A DNA stretch of 64,000 nt from Aliikangiella maris. Its GTDB lineage: Bacteria > Pseudomonadota > Gammaproteobacteria > Enterobacterales > Kangiellaceae. Within the stretch, counting starts at the first letter, position 1. Each line of letters opens with the position of its first letter. Under the pieces are notes generated by a model that ran no database searches, was not told the origin of the DNA, and saw nothing but the letters and a program-made list of their open reading frames with translations. The stretch is from assembly GCF_040719265.1 (NCBI RefSeq), contig NZ_JBFDAH010000013.1:52913-116912 (forward strand), in the 5' to 3' direction. Shown here one piece after another: positions 1-8,967 of this stretch. A program made the translations under genes and the position numbers.

Positions 1-19
1 ATATTTTTATGTCGCTTTT

Positions 20-157
20 TTAGATAAAATTTTTAAGCACTTTCACTAAGTGAGTGAAAACATCCTTGTGAGGCACTAATAGTTCCTTTTTTGCGGTAAA
101 CTTTAAATGCTTATTACTGACGACTTCGAACAAGATATTAATGGAACGACCAGTCAA
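20..157 (-). CDS. possible small ORF, 45 aa, unknown
   Basis: An open frame on the minus strand starts with TTG at 157. A GAGGT ribosome-binding-like sequence sits about 7 bases upstream, and the frame ends with TAA at 20-22. The product would be basic and rich in Lys, Val, Leu and Phe, with no motif I recognise. The frame is open back to a stop about 12 codons upstream of the TTG, so it could also be the decayed tail of a longer gene. Existence as a gene is uncertain. Confidence 0.22.
   Translation of the reverse strand: MTGRSINILFEVVSNKHLKFTAKKELLVPHKDVFTHLVKVLKNFI
41..59. repeat. inverted repeat, 7-bp arms
   Basis: TTTCACT (41-47) and AGTGAAA (53-59) form perfect 7-bp arms around a 5-base loop. 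It lies inside the possible small ORF, with an A-run (57-60) on the right. It may be a terminator for something outside the window or chance. Confidence 0.25.
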
Positions 158-301
158 TTTAAATACCTCAGTTGAGATAAAAATAAATTTTTTTTACTAT
201 TCAGGTTAACACTTAAGATATTTTTTCTGAAACCAAAAAGCGTTTATAAAAAAGTAGCCTTTTGATATAGTCAATTCAACTAAAGTGTAATGAGTAAATA
301 A

Positions 302-649
302 ATGAAACTTTCTTGCCATTGTCGTAATATTGAATTGATTGTCAGTAATAAACCAACACAACTAACCGAATGCAACTGCTCTATCTGTCGACGCTATGCG
401 GCATTGTGGGGTTACTATACGCCTAAAGAGGTAGAAGTTACTATTAATCGGCAACCGCCGTTAGAGTACACTCAAGATGAAGGCGCTCTAACCGTAAAAA
501 TATGTAGTCAATGCGGTTGTGTCTGCCATTATGAAACGCTTAAAGAAATAACGCCTGCCAAGGTCGGTATTAATTTTCGCATGGCAGAAAATATAGAGGA
601 ATTAAAAGATATCGATGTTCGTTCTTTTGATGGCGCTAATTTACTTTAA
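302..649 (+). CDS. GFA/CENP-V-fold zinc-binding protein
   Basis: A 115-residue protein with the cysteine pattern of the GFA (glutathione-dependent formaldehyde-activating enzyme-like) family: CHC at residues 5-7, CNCSIC near residue 24-29 and CSQCGC near 68-73. These clusters bind one or two zinc ions in the beta-tent fold. The length is normal for short single-domain members. Such proteins are probably cytosolic; their substrates are mostly unknown, and calling this one formaldehyde-activating would overreach. The ATG has only a weak ribosome-binding site. It stands alone, convergent with the methyltransferase gene. Confidence 0.8.
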   Translation: MKLSCHCRNIELIVSNKPTQLTECNCSICRRYAALWGYYTPKEVEVTINRQPPLEYTQDEGALTVKICSQCGCVCHYETLKEITPAKVGINFRMAENIEELKDIDVRSFDGANLL

Positions 650-690
650 TTTTCGATTCGCTTTTTATTTTTTATAATCATTTTAATTTT

Positions 691-751
691 TTGAAGTACT
701 TCAAATCAATATGAGTGGCTTGAGCTAGTTGGCTTGAGCTAGTTGGCTTGA
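691..751. repeat. 14-bp palindrome and 14-bp tandem repeat
   Basis: TTGAAGTACTTCAA at 691-704 is a perfect palindrome. It is followed by 2.5 copies of the 14-bp unit GGCTTGAGCTAGTT (717-730, 731-744, partial 745-751). The region is intergenic between two convergent genes, and no coding signal is visible. Confidence 0.7.
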
Positions 752-831
752 AACATTTTTAGCTAATATTTCGAACAAAACTATTACTTTTTTAGCGGTT
801 CTCTTCAATCAGTTGTTCGTCTATTAAAAAG

Positions 832-866
832 ATTTGTCGCTTTTTTTAAAAATAAAAGCGACAAAA
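832..866. terminator. intrinsic terminator between convergent genes
   Basis: A hairpin with TTGTCGCTTTT on the left and AAAAGCGACAA on the right lies between the ends of the GFA gene and the methyltransferase gene. Read on the minus strand the stem is followed closely by a T-rich stretch, so it mainly serves the methyltransferase gene. It may work in both directions. Confidence 0.65.
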
Positions 867-885
867 AACAATAAAATCTCGCTGA

Positions 886-1689
886 CTAATTTGTCGAAGA
901 TTTCTCTTCTCCCGGAAATCCAATAGCGTAGGTAACGTTATACGGTCCCATATGTCCAACAGCAGATATTTTTCCAATTTCCCAACGATATCCATTTTTG
1001 TTAAGGTCTTCGGTAAGCTTTTCAAGCTCCTTGACTGTGTAGGTACGCAAGCATGACACAATACCATCCCACATTAAGAAAAATGGTGCCAACGGAATAA
1101 TATAAGTAAATAAAAAGCGACTGAATGTCATTTTACCAACAAAGGGCGTTAAAACCAGTCCTCCTAAAAAGCCAGCAAACGGCATGGCAGCAATATTTAC
1201 AGCACTACGCTCCGTATGCTCAAACGCAGCAATTGGTACATTTTTCTCCATTGCATCAGATAAAATTCGTTTTGCATCATCTGGTTTAAAATGGTGAAGG
1301 GCCGTAAAAATTGTGCGAAATCCATTTAATTCTGCTGGACAATCCATTGCACTGGTTGATTTTTCTAGATATTTAATTGCACCATCTGATAAGTCATGAT
1401 TTCGCTCAAATGCATCGAGGTTTGGATAAAGGTCAGTTAAAGTTGCTGTGATAGGTTGATCAAGATTTTCTTTATGATTCGCAATCAGTTTAGGTAACGG
1501 TCCGCCACCCCCTGAGCATAAATCAACAATCGAACGGTAGCCAGTAATTCGCATCGCATCTAACAATTTTTGTATTACGGGCTGATATAAACGCGTACTA
1601 TGAAAGACTAAATGATCGGTAATAAAGTTTCGAAACAAATGAGGGAACCACTTTTGATCTTCCCATTCAAAAAAGTGAACTCTAGCCAC
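886..1689 (-). CDS. class I SAM-dependent methyltransferase-like protein
   Basis: A 267-residue protein with a Rossmann-type SAM-binding motif (VDLCSGGGGPLP near residues 56-67) and a later acidic strand (LTDLYPN) in the position of motif II. A hydrophobic stretch around residues 170-210 suggests membrane association, so a lipid or other hydrophobic substrate is possible. The substrate cannot be told from sequence. The start is GTG with a good AGGAGA ribosome-binding site five bases upstream. The gene lies downstream of cyaA on the same strand with a 184-base gap, so it may be transcribed separately. Confidence 0.65.
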   Translation of the reverse strand: MARVHFFEWEDQKWFPHLFRNFITDHLVFHSTRLYQPVIQKLLDAMRITGYRSIVDLCSGGGGPLPKLIANHKENLDQPITATLTDLYPNLDAFERNHDLSDGAIKYLEKSTSAMDCPAELNGFRTIFTALHHFKPDDAKRILSDAMEKNVPIAAFEHTERSAVNIAAMPFAGFLGGLVLTPFVGKMTFSRFLFTYIIPLAPFFLMWDGIVSCLRTYTVKELEKLTEDLNKNGYRWEIGKISAVGHMGPYNVTYAIGFPGEEKSSTN

Positions 1690-1873
1690 AGTAATCTCCT
1701 AATTTTATTAAGTTATTTTTAATTGATGGTGATAATTTGATATTGCGATATAGCATATACTAGTTATGTTTAGGCATATGATAATTTAAGCGAATTATTT
1801 AAAAAATTTAAGAATGAAAAAATTGAAGTGAATATCTCTAATTAAATAATTTTTTATTTTTTTGTCTCGTAAT

Positions 1874-4690
1874 TTATTCTCGGCTGGCAATAAATGGATG
1901 CACGGCAACAAGCCGATTCATTGCAGACAGAATTTTATTTTCAACTTGCGACTTATAATCTAAATAATCCATGACGCAAGCATCATGAGATATTGCCGTC
2001 AAATCAATATCAGTAATAAAAATAGGGTAACTTTCACTGCTATTACGTTGTTTGAAAATATATTTAACTAGTTCTCGATATACCAGCTCACCATAATCCT
2101 GATAGAGGTATTGCTGTTGGTCGACATAAAAATTAAAACAGACTTTATTTTCAGTATTTAGTCGAGCGACCGCTTGAATTGGAGAGTAAATTAAGGCAAT
2201 TTGCTGATTAGAAGGCTTTAACTTATTGAATCTTGATGTATGGTGATAAGTAGAAGATTCGGCATACCAAAACTGTCGATTATCCAACTCATTAATTCCG
2301 GAAGTTTTATCTGAAAGGGTAAAGCTAGCGTTAATTCGATAATAGATTGAATCAAAAAACTGCTGATAGTGATTCACTAAATGATGTACATTTGCCGCAT
2401 TATGCTCACAATATCTAATGTAGCCAGAAATACTTTTGAATAAAACACCTATTTTTTGTGACTGCTTTTGGATTATGTAAATATCCAATCCATTTGAAAC
2501 CGGTTTATTTAATATTTTAATAACATTGGCTGGTAGATTGATTTTTTGATCAACTTGATATTGTATGGTTTCAGCAACAAATTCACTTAACGATACCAAG
2601 AGTAAGTTCACCGTTTGATAATGATGAAACTTTATTTCTTTGCCGACAAAGTCTATGCGTAAAAAACCATCACCAATTGACATTAAAAATCGGGTAGTCT
2701 TATTTTTTCTGATACTATCAGTCAACCATTTATTCCATTGGCGAAACAAATCAAATACTCGCAACCTATGTTGACTTAATTCAGAGAACTGATAGTTAAA
2801 AAACAAAATTTGATTTTCAGTGTTAATGATAAATTGACGATGCTCTATGAAAAACTCTATCCAGGCAAATTCTCCTGCATAGTTTTTAGTGCAATATTCT
2901 CCCCAACTATTACTCCAAAAAACATTAAATTGTTGTAGTAAATTTAATTGATTTTTCCCCCAGCTAAAACTATCTTGGTTTTCACTGACAGAATAAATGC
3001 CCGACTGCTTTTCTTGTTCTAACGGATCACACATAGTATTCAAAAAGACACCTAATACTTGTGTCGTTGCTACTTGCGAAAAATTTTTCTCTTGTTTTTG
3101 AGCATGGTTAACCAAGCCAGAAATATCTCTCACCAGATGACGAGCTAATACATGGCTAAAAAACTTGTTATTGCTAAAAATTTGAAAGTTACTATTATTA
3201 TTGACAATTTGGTTGCACACGCACCAAACTATCATTTCAAAAAAAGATGCCTCGCTGTTCACTGATTGACTCACTGAAAATTGCTCAGGCGAGATTGCTC
3301 CCATCAGTAGCTGCCATTGATTATGACTTTGATACACGGTTACCGAAGCTGCATTAATATTTTTGGCAATACCATGATTGACACAATCAATTTTATCAGT
3401 TCGTCGTTCAAAAGTCGCATATAGCATTCGCCCCAATGCGATCAGCTCAGTTTGCCCAACCTCATCGAGCACTCCCTGTACTCGCGCAAAATTCGAAATA
3501 AAGTGGTATGAATGATTTAACTGTCTTACCAAATCCACTCTTTCTTTTAGCACTTCATTGATCTGCCAGTTCACTCGATTATTCAAATAATCCAGACGAT
3601 TTTGATTCCAGCCCCAACGTTCAACCAACAATTTTATCTGTTGATACCGCCAGTTTCGGTGATTTCCTTTATTGAGTTGAATTTTTATCCCTGTTTTCAA
3701 ATAAAAGGCGCGACGTAAAAATTCCAGCCGCATCGCATCACCCTCTAAAAAAGATTCAGCGTAGCCTAGCATTAAAATGTAAGGATCTAGATTATTAAGA
3801 TCACTTTCACCTTCGTGTACCCGTTTTTTGTACTGGTTTGAAATCAACCCGACTTGAGGCAAATATCGCGCATAAACTTCAAGTAGTAACAGTTTTAACG
3901 ATGATTTATAGGGCGAAGCAATTGCTTTATATAATTGCCATAGCGCTGCACTTAAATATTCTGCTGGTGGAATACTGTCAATTTCGCCAAAATCAATCCA
4001 GTCAGAAGGTTCGATTCGTTTTTCATCTAACAAATGACTGGCATATTGTTGATAGTTTTCTTCCACAGGGATCAACCACCATAATGGCTGTCGACCACAA
4101 ATCCATACCGCTGTTCGATAAAATTCATCCAGCAATAAATAATGCTGCGCATTACCACAGCTTTCTTTATCAAGCTGTTGTTTTTGTCGTTGCTTAAATT
4201 GATTTTGTTGCACCAGATAACCATTAAGCTCAACGCCTTTGGTCATTAACCAGTCGCTAATCAGTGCTGTTTTTTTAACCAGCTTTTGTTTTTCTTCTAC
4301 CGCTAAAGGTTGTGCCAGACAAATCCATAAATCCAAATCACTTTTAATTGATTGACCTAAAGTTCCGGTGCTACCCATAAGAAATAGACCAGCAATATCA
4401 AATTTTAAATAGGCTCTTGATTTGTATTCGAAACTTCGACTAATTGTTTTAACAATTTTTTTTTGTAAATTATCGGGCGAGTAATTAGGTATGCCACATG
4501 GCGTCGCCTTATCGACATAACCGGGCAACATTGGGTGGTTGACGTGAAATAAAAGTGGCAGTAACTTAATACAATCAGCTTGGACCATGTTAAAGTTATC
4601 CAACATTCTAAGCAGGCGTTTTTCGCTCAAAGCAACAAAGTTGTTTTGAAGGTGTTTTAACTGTTTGGGATCGATTTCCTTAGAAGCCAC
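1874..4690 (-). CDS. cyaA: class I adenylate cyclase
   Basis: A 938-residue protein matching enterobacterial-type (class I) adenylate cyclase, which makes cAMP from ATP for CRP control. The nucleotidyltransferase signature GSTGTLGQSIKSDLDLW (near residue 106) contains the metal-binding Asp pair. The N-terminal third is the catalytic part and the remainder is the long regulatory region. The length fits the family (about 850-950). The start is GTG at 4690 without a strong ribosome-binding site, as is common for cyaA, whose translation is often weak. It is divergent from the PAS/GGDEF-like gene with only about 85 bases between. Confidence 0.93.
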   Translation of the reverse strand: MASKEIDPKQLKHLQNNFVALSEKRLLRMLDNFNMVQADCIKLLPLLFHVNHPMLPGYVDKATPCGIPNYSPDNLQKKIVKTISRSFEYKSRAYLKFDIAGLFLMGSTGTLGQSIKSDLDLWICLAQPLAVEEKQKLVKKTALISDWLMTKGVELNGYLVQQNQFKQRQKQQLDKESCGNAQHYLLLDEFYRTAVWICGRQPLWWLIPVEENYQQYASHLLDEKRIEPSDWIDFGEIDSIPPAEYLSAALWQLYKAIASPYKSSLKLLLLEVYARYLPQVGLISNQYKKRVHEGESDLNNLDPYILMLGYAESFLEGDAMRLEFLRRAFYLKTGIKIQLNKGNHRNWRYQQIKLLVERWGWNQNRLDYLNNRVNWQINEVLKERVDLVRQLNHSYHFISNFARVQGVLDEVGQTELIALGRMLYATFERRTDKIDCVNHGIAKNINAASVTVYQSHNQWQLLMGAISPEQFSVSQSVNSEASFFEMIVWCVCNQIVNNNSNFQIFSNNKFFSHVLARHLVRDISGLVNHAQKQEKNFSQVATTQVLGVFLNTMCDPLEQEKQSGIYSVSENQDSFSWGKNQLNLLQQFNVFWSNSWGEYCTKNYAGEFAWIEFFIEHRQFIINTENQILFFNYQFSELSQHRLRVFDLFRQWNKWLTDSIRKNKTTRFLMSIGDGFLRIDFVGKEIKFHHYQTVNLLLVSLSEFVAETIQYQVDQKINLPANVIKILNKPVSNGLDIYIIQKQSQKIGVLFKSISGYIRYCEHNAANVHHLVNHYQQFFDSIYYRINASFTLSDKTSGINELDNRQFWYAESSTYHHTSRFNKLKPSNQQIALIYSPIQAVARLNTENKVCFNFYVDQQQYLYQDYGELVYRELVKYIFKQRNSSESYPIFITDIDLTAISHDACVMDYLDYKSQVENKILSAMNRLVAVHPFIASRE

Positions 4691-4774
4691 TATATAACGC
4701 TTTTTTTATTACAACGACTATACTATTGTAGAAGCTAATCGGCTTTCACGAATAAATAATGTTTGAGTTTTTTT

Positions 4775-5566
4775 ATGTCTATCGACTTTAACGAATTGCT
4801 GGAAAAATCACCGCTGAGCATTGTAGTTTGCGATGCTAAACAGCGAATTGTTTGGTGTAACGAGCAGTTTCTAACAGACACCGGTTTACTTGAAGAACAA
4901 GTAACCGGCCACCTTTATGCGAGTTTACCACTAGATGCCATCGATAAAGATGCGCAAATTGTTCAATTATTCAGCGAAAATACCCACGGTGATGTTCGCT
5001 TTCAATATTGGCATACGCCATTATCTCAAAACAATGGTATGCGCGCGCATTATTTTACCCGCGAACGTCAATCGGCCGATAAAATGAGTCTTGCAACAGC
5101 CAGATTCAGTGGTAAAAGACTACCTAAACGTGCCAATTGGGTGGAATTCCTTGATTATGAAGTCAGTCGCAGCCGACGTTATGACAACCCATTATCAGTT
5201 TTGAAATTACACTTAATCTTTTATTCTAAACCCGATTCAGTGACAGATGAAACGCTTGCTCAGACCGTCAATGATACACTGACCGATCAATTACGCTGGG
5301 CCGATATGATTGGACATACCGATCAAGGCTCTTATTTGCTTGTATTACCCGAAACACCAGAGCCTGCACTCGATGCCCTGCAAGAAAAAATTAGCACCAC
5401 GCTAAAAAAACAGATGGGATTTATTAGTGAAAGTATCGACTTTCAAATTGTTTTTGGATACGCCTGCTGGCAAAAGCATGATGACAGTCAAAAGTTACTG
5501 CAACGAGCGAGAGAACAACTGGTTCGAAACCTTGAATTACTGCTAGATGATAAAAAGCCAGGTTAA
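4775..5566 (+). CDS. PAS domain plus degenerate GGDEF protein
   Basis: A 263-residue protein. An N-terminal PAS domain (about residues 1-100; VVCDAKQRIVWCNEQF is a typical PAS strand pair) is followed by a diguanylate-cyclase-like domain (about 125-260) that starts with the usual DYEVSRSRRYDNPLS helix. Where active enzymes have GG[DE]EF this protein reads HTDQGSYLLVLPET, so c-di-GMP synthesis is not expected. It is more likely a sensor or regulatory partner. I chose ATG 4775; an in-frame TTG at 4763 would add four residues. An intrinsic terminator overlaps its stop codon. It sits near the MSHA operon but is separated from it by the oppositely oriented cytochrome gene. Confidence 0.75.
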   Translation: MSIDFNELLEKSPLSIVVCDAKQRIVWCNEQFLTDTGLLEEQVTGHLYASLPLDAIDKDAQIVQLFSENTHGDVRFQYWHTPLSQNNGMRAHYFTRERQSADKMSLATARFSGKRLPKRANWVEFLDYEVSRSRRYDNPLSVLKLHLIFYSKPDSVTDETLAQTVNDTLTDQLRWADMIGHTDQGSYLLVLPETPEPALDALQEKISTTLKKQMGFISESIDFQIVFGYACWQKHDDSQKLLQRAREQLVRNLELLLDDKKPG

Positions 5567-5578
5567 ACCTGGCTTTTT
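5552..5578 (+). terminator. intrinsic terminator overlapping stop codon
   Basis: AAAAAGCCAGG and CCTGGCTTTTT form a perfect 11-bp stem with a TTAAA loop that contains the TAA stop of the upstream gene. The T-run makes it a strong terminator. The symmetrical A/T tails suggest it also serves the convergent cytochrome c5 gene. Confidence 0.9.
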
Positions 5579-5602
5579 AATCGTTATTTGGCTAATAAGC
5601 GT

Positions 5603-6034
5603 TTATTTGAGCTGTTCAACCATATAATCAACTGCTTTTTTGATTTCATCGTCGCTACAATCAGTACAACCACCTTTTGCAGGCATCACCCCTGAATCAC
5701 CAGTAAACCCATTAATACCGCTGTCATGTAGTGCTTCGATACCTTTGGCAATACGATCAGTCCAAGCGGCTGCATCACCGAATTTTGGTGCACCAGCAAT
5801 CCCCATTCCATGACAAGTCGAACATTTTTGGTTATAAATGGTTTCACCATCACGGTCACCTTCGGCCGCTTGTACAACTGGCGCTTCGGCGACAGGCACA
5901 TCATCACCGACTCGATAAATACTGCCAGAGGGCTTGGTGCGCTCTTTCACAGAATGATCACTTTTATGATCGGCAGAAACGGCGCTGATAAAAGTTACCA
6001 CCAAGGCGGTTAAAAGAACTCGAAGTTTTAACAC
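5603..6034 (-). CDS. cytochrome c5-like monohaem cytochrome
   Basis: An exported c-type cytochrome of about 143 residues with one CSTCH haem-attachment motif, a likely axial Met in VMPAKGG, and the Cys pair GGCTDC near the C-terminus that forms the disulphide typical of cytochrome c5. The N-terminus is a Sec signal peptide ending near AVSA, followed by a Lys/Pro/Ala-rich linker. An upstream ATG pair at 6052/6049 is possible. GTG 6034 has GGGGAG seven bases upstream and gives a cleaner signal peptide, so I prefer it. It probably carries electrons in the periplasm between the bc1 complex and terminal oxidases. Confidence 0.88.
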   Translation of the reverse strand: MLKLRVLLTALVVTFISAVSADHKSDHSVKERTKPSGSIYRVGDDVPVAEAPVVQAAEGDRDGETIYNQKCSTCHGMGIAGAPKFGDAAAWTDRIAKGIEALHDSGINGFTGDSGVMPAKGGCTDCSDDEIKKAVDYMVEQLK

Positions 6035-6437
6035 AATATGACTCCCCATCATTATTAATTTCTGGCAGGTTGATAATACTGATTTTCAACACATAATCAA
6101 TTTTGGCGCAGATTATAGCCGACTTAGCCTGATTGATGAAAACAAATTCTCCCAATTAGAATCTCATTTTTTTATATTTCTAATAAATATGGTTGTTACG
6201 GACAAGAACTCTCTGCTACAAAATACCTACTGAAATTCTGTAAAATACTATTAATTCAAATATTTACTGCTTTTTTCTAATTATTTACTACACTTTTAAT
6301 TAGGCTAAATTAATGCAAGTAGCGGCTTAAAACTGAGTACAATTAACCGTAAATTTTATCAATAAAGAACCTATTTTTCATATTATTCTGTAAAATACAT
6401 TTTTTTATAACTTTTAGACTTACTTAACGAAATCACT
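6035..6437. other. AT-rich intergenic region upstream of the MSHA operon
   Basis: About 400 bases between the divergent cytochrome c5 gene and mshI. It must hold the promoter of the MSHA operon. I could not pick out a convincing -35/-10 pair or operator among the many AT-rich candidates, and no coding frame is evident. Confidence 0.5.
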
Positions 6438-7355
6438 GTGAAGCTTTTCTCTAAAAACAAAGCGCTTGAGTATGTTGTTGTGACAATAACACAGCAATCA
6501 TATCGTATTCATCATTTGAAAAACCAGGATAATCAACTGCAACAACTGGCATTTGGTGAGTTTGAATATGAATCAATTGAAGCGCTTCAAAAACAATTCA
6601 CCCGTTGGATTAGAAAAAGTCAGTTAAAAGGATTACCCTGCCGCTGGGTATTAAACCGTGAGCTTTATCAAACTTTTCAAATTGATCCGCCTAATGTTGA
6701 AACCAAAGAAATGTCAGAAGCCATTCGCTGGCAAATTAAAGATTTGATCGAACAACCGCTTAGCGATATGTTAGTAAGCCATTACCAACCCGAGTTCCCC
6801 GAGGAACAGAGGTCTCAACTCGTTGCTGTTGTTGTCGAAAAAGCATTAATTGAGGCTTTAATCGAATTAACCAGTGATGCAAACCTGATTCTTGAAGTGA
6901 TTGATATTGAAGAGTTAACTATGGGACATGCCCTGCAACCTTATCTTGCCGAAGAAAAAGTTGTTGGTTATATTGGTGAAGATAAAGGCGGGTTAATGTT
7001 CAGTTTTTATCTTGGACACGCCTTGGCATTTAGTCGCTATAAAAAAGGTAAACATCTGCCTAATACACTTTTGGAAGAATTCAGTTTGGAAGAAGAAAAA
7101 GAAACACTCGAGGAAAGCTTTTTACTCGAAGCACAGCGTACACTCGATTATGTCGTCAGCCAGATTTTCAGGCGCCCAATTGACGCTATATTATTCCATC
7201 CGACAGCCAGCGAAGACAATTATCTGGCAGATATTTTAAAGCAAATCACTGAAGTAGAAGTGATTCTGGTCTCACCTGAAATTACCCAATCCAACCCCGA
7301 ATGGCCACTACCCAGTCTGGCGGAGTCTGGGTGTTTGTTTCGGCAAGGAGACTAA
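6438..7355 (+). CDS. mshI: MSHA biogenesis protein MshI (PilM-like)
   Basis: A 305-residue cytoplasmic protein with no signal peptide, in the first position of the MSHA operon. MshI proteins resemble the actin-like PilM of type IV pili, which sits on the inner face of the membrane and binds the PilN-like protein. The start is GTG at 6438. The next gene begins two bases after the stop. Assignment rests on position and general resemblance more than on a sharp motif. Confidence 0.85.
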   Translation: MKLFSKNKALEYVVVTITQQSYRIHHLKNQDNQLQQLAFGEFEYESIEALQKQFTRWIRKSQLKGLPCRWVLNRELYQTFQIDPPNVETKEMSEAIRWQIKDLIEQPLSDMLVSHYQPEFPEEQRSQLVAVVVEKALIEALIELTSDANLILEVIDIEELTMGHALQPYLAEEKVVGYIGEDKGGLMFSFYLGHALAFSRYKKGKHLPNTLLEEFSLEEEKETLEESFLLEAQRTLDYVVSQIFRRPIDAILFHPTASEDNYLADILKQITEVEVILVSPEITQSNPEWPLPSLAESGCLFRQGD

Positions 7356-7357
7356 CC

Positions 7358-7954
7358 ATGCAAACGATTAATTTTTATTTTGCCGAATATCGCCCTAAAC
7401 CGCTGAGTTTTGATACCCAATTTGCGGCCATATTATTAGGCGTATCAATTCTGTCAATGTCAATTATTGGCTTTATTCAGTCGTCTCAGTTAAATCAATT
7501 AACAGCAATCAATCAGCTCAAAAAACAGCAACTCGACAAAATACAAGCGGAAACCATTCAATTACAAAAGCAGTTAAATCAAAAACAGACGCTTCAATCT
7601 CTTGACTCACAGATAGCCAACCAAAAAGAATTGTTAATACGGTATCGTCAGATCCTCAATCAGGTAGGCAATCCTGCACAAACCCAGTTGGTATTATACA
7701 GTGATGTTTTCAGTCAATTAGCCGAACAAAAGGATGCGGGCGTTTGGCTAACAAAAATTTCAATTGAGAAAAATAATCTGTCGCTGGAAGGCAGTTCTAC
7801 CGAATCAATTTCGATACCTAAGTACATTGACCAATTAAAAACGGCTCCCGCTTTAAAAAGGCAGTTTGATGAACTAAAAGTTCAGCGTGATCAAAATAAT
7901 ACACAAATTATTAATTTTGCGCTGCTCAATGGGAGAATTGCCAGTGAAGGATAA
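7358..7954 (+). CDS. mshI2: PilN-like MSHA protein (MshI2)
   Basis: A 198-residue protein with a short cytoplasmic N-terminus (INFYFAEYRPK, like the PilM-binding peptide of PilN), one membrane segment at about residues 22-42, a Gln-rich coiled coil and a periplasmic alpha/beta domain. It fits the PilN-like second MshI in MSHA clusters and would form part of the inner-membrane alignment complex. ATG 7358 has AAGGAG at 7345-7350. The frame continues upstream, but that extension overlaps mshI. Confidence 0.82.
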   Translation: MQTINFYFAEYRPKPLSFDTQFAAILLGVSILSMSIIGFIQSSQLNQLTAINQLKKQQLDKIQAETIQLQKQLNQKQTLQSLDSQIANQKELLIRYRQILNQVGNPAQTQLVLYSDVFSQLAEQKDAGVWLTKISIEKNNLSLEGSSTESISIPKYIDQLKTAPALKRQFDELKVQRDQNNTQIINFALLNGRIASEG

Positions 7955-8654
7955 GCTGATTGGACTCTCACACCAATTTGACCAGCAACCAGTCAGGATG
8001 CGACTGTTGATTTCGCTGTCTGCACTTTTGTTAGTCTATTTAACTTTTGACTTACTCTGGTTTGCCGACAACAGTTCAAAATCGAAGCAATTAACGCAAA
8101 GTAATCAGCAAATTGATCAACAAATTGCCCAGTTCAATCAAAATCAAATTGAAATAAGTGCCGGTATTTATAATCAACAAAACGATCCAAAGCGTAAAGA
8201 GCTAGATACAATTAACGGCCAGATTGACTCAGTTAAACAATCCCTAGAACAACGTGCAATTAGTTTAGTCAGACCAAACGCAGTGCCACAATTACTGAAA
8301 GAAATATTAAGTCAGTCTCAACGACTAAAGCTGATTTCAATTGAAAAACATGCACCAATAGCGCTATTTGAATCAACACAAACTACGGCTAATAAAAATA
8401 CCTCGACGCAAAATGTATCAGTAAACAATAACCAATCGAATCAACAAAATCAGGTACAAATGTTTATTCATCCTTTTAGTTTAACTTTTACAGGAAACTT
8501 TAAGGACACTCAGCAATTTTTATTTCAACTGGAAAATATGGATAAAAAAGTCACTTTTGAACGAATTGAATATTTAGTTGATAATTATCCGAATTCGATC
8601 ATTAAACTGGAATTATCTACGTTAAACTTAGACAGGAAATGGATAGGTGGTTAA
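7944..8654 (+). CDS. mshJ: MSHA biogenesis protein MshJ (PilO-like)
   Basis: A 236-residue bitopic membrane protein with one membrane helix at about residues 18-37, a long Gln/Asn-rich coiled coil and a periplasmic ferredoxin-like region, as in PilO. I chose GTG 7944 because GGGAGA lies seven bases upstream and this gives the usual MshJ N-terminus. An ATG at 7929 is also in frame. It overlaps the end of mshI2 by 11 bases, indicating translational coupling. It would pair with the PilN-like protein and connect to MshK/MshL. Confidence 0.85.
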   Translation: MKDKLIGLSHQFDQQPVRMRLLISLSALLLVYLTFDLLWFADNSSKSKQLTQSNQQIDQQIAQFNQNQIEISAGIYNQQNDPKRKELDTINGQIDSVKQSLEQRAISLVRPNAVPQLLKEILSQSQRLKLISIEKHAPIALFESTQTTANKNTSTQNVSVNNNQSNQQNQVQMFIHPFSLTFTGNFKDTQQFLFQLENMDKKVTFERIEYLVDNYPNSIIKLELSTLNLDRKWIGG

Positions 8655-8967
8655 ATATTTACTGGTCATCATATTGAGTTGCTGGCTGAGTGGCGTTTAT
8701 GCCAATGACCCAACTCGTCCATTGATTATAAATAAGCCACCCATCAATCAGAGTCAATCGCTGAATACTCAACCCAGTAAACAACTACTGACTGCAATTT
8801 TTTATCGTAACAACCAATATTTTGCCATTATCGACGAAAAAACTTATCAGAAAGGTGATCGATATCGGGGTGACAAAATCGTCAGCATCACTACACATCG
8901 AGTAACACTGCGCTCTTCCAAAGGCCTTTACTCGCTGAATTTATATGAAAAAATTAAAAAGCCATGA
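8647..8967 (+). CDS. mshK: MSHA biogenesis protein MshK (PilP-like)
   Basis: A 106-residue exported protein: signal peptide (LLVIILSCWLSGVYA, residues 5-19), the DPTRP motif at the mature N-terminus, then a small beta domain (GDRYRGDKIVSITTHRVTL) like PilP/GspC homology regions. It likely links the inner-membrane complex to the MshL secretin. It starts with GTG at 8647, overlapping mshJ by 8 bases, and its end overlaps mshL by 4 bases. Confidence 0.85.
   Translation: MVKYLLVIILSCWLSGVYANDPTRPLIINKPPINQSQSLNTQPSKQLLTAIFYRNNQYFAIIDEKTYQKGDRYRGDKIVSITTHRVTLRSSKGLYSLNLYEKIKKP

Noticed and set aside
717..751. CRISPR-like array
   Set aside because: The 14-bp units are directly adjacent with no spacers; it is a plain tandem repeat.
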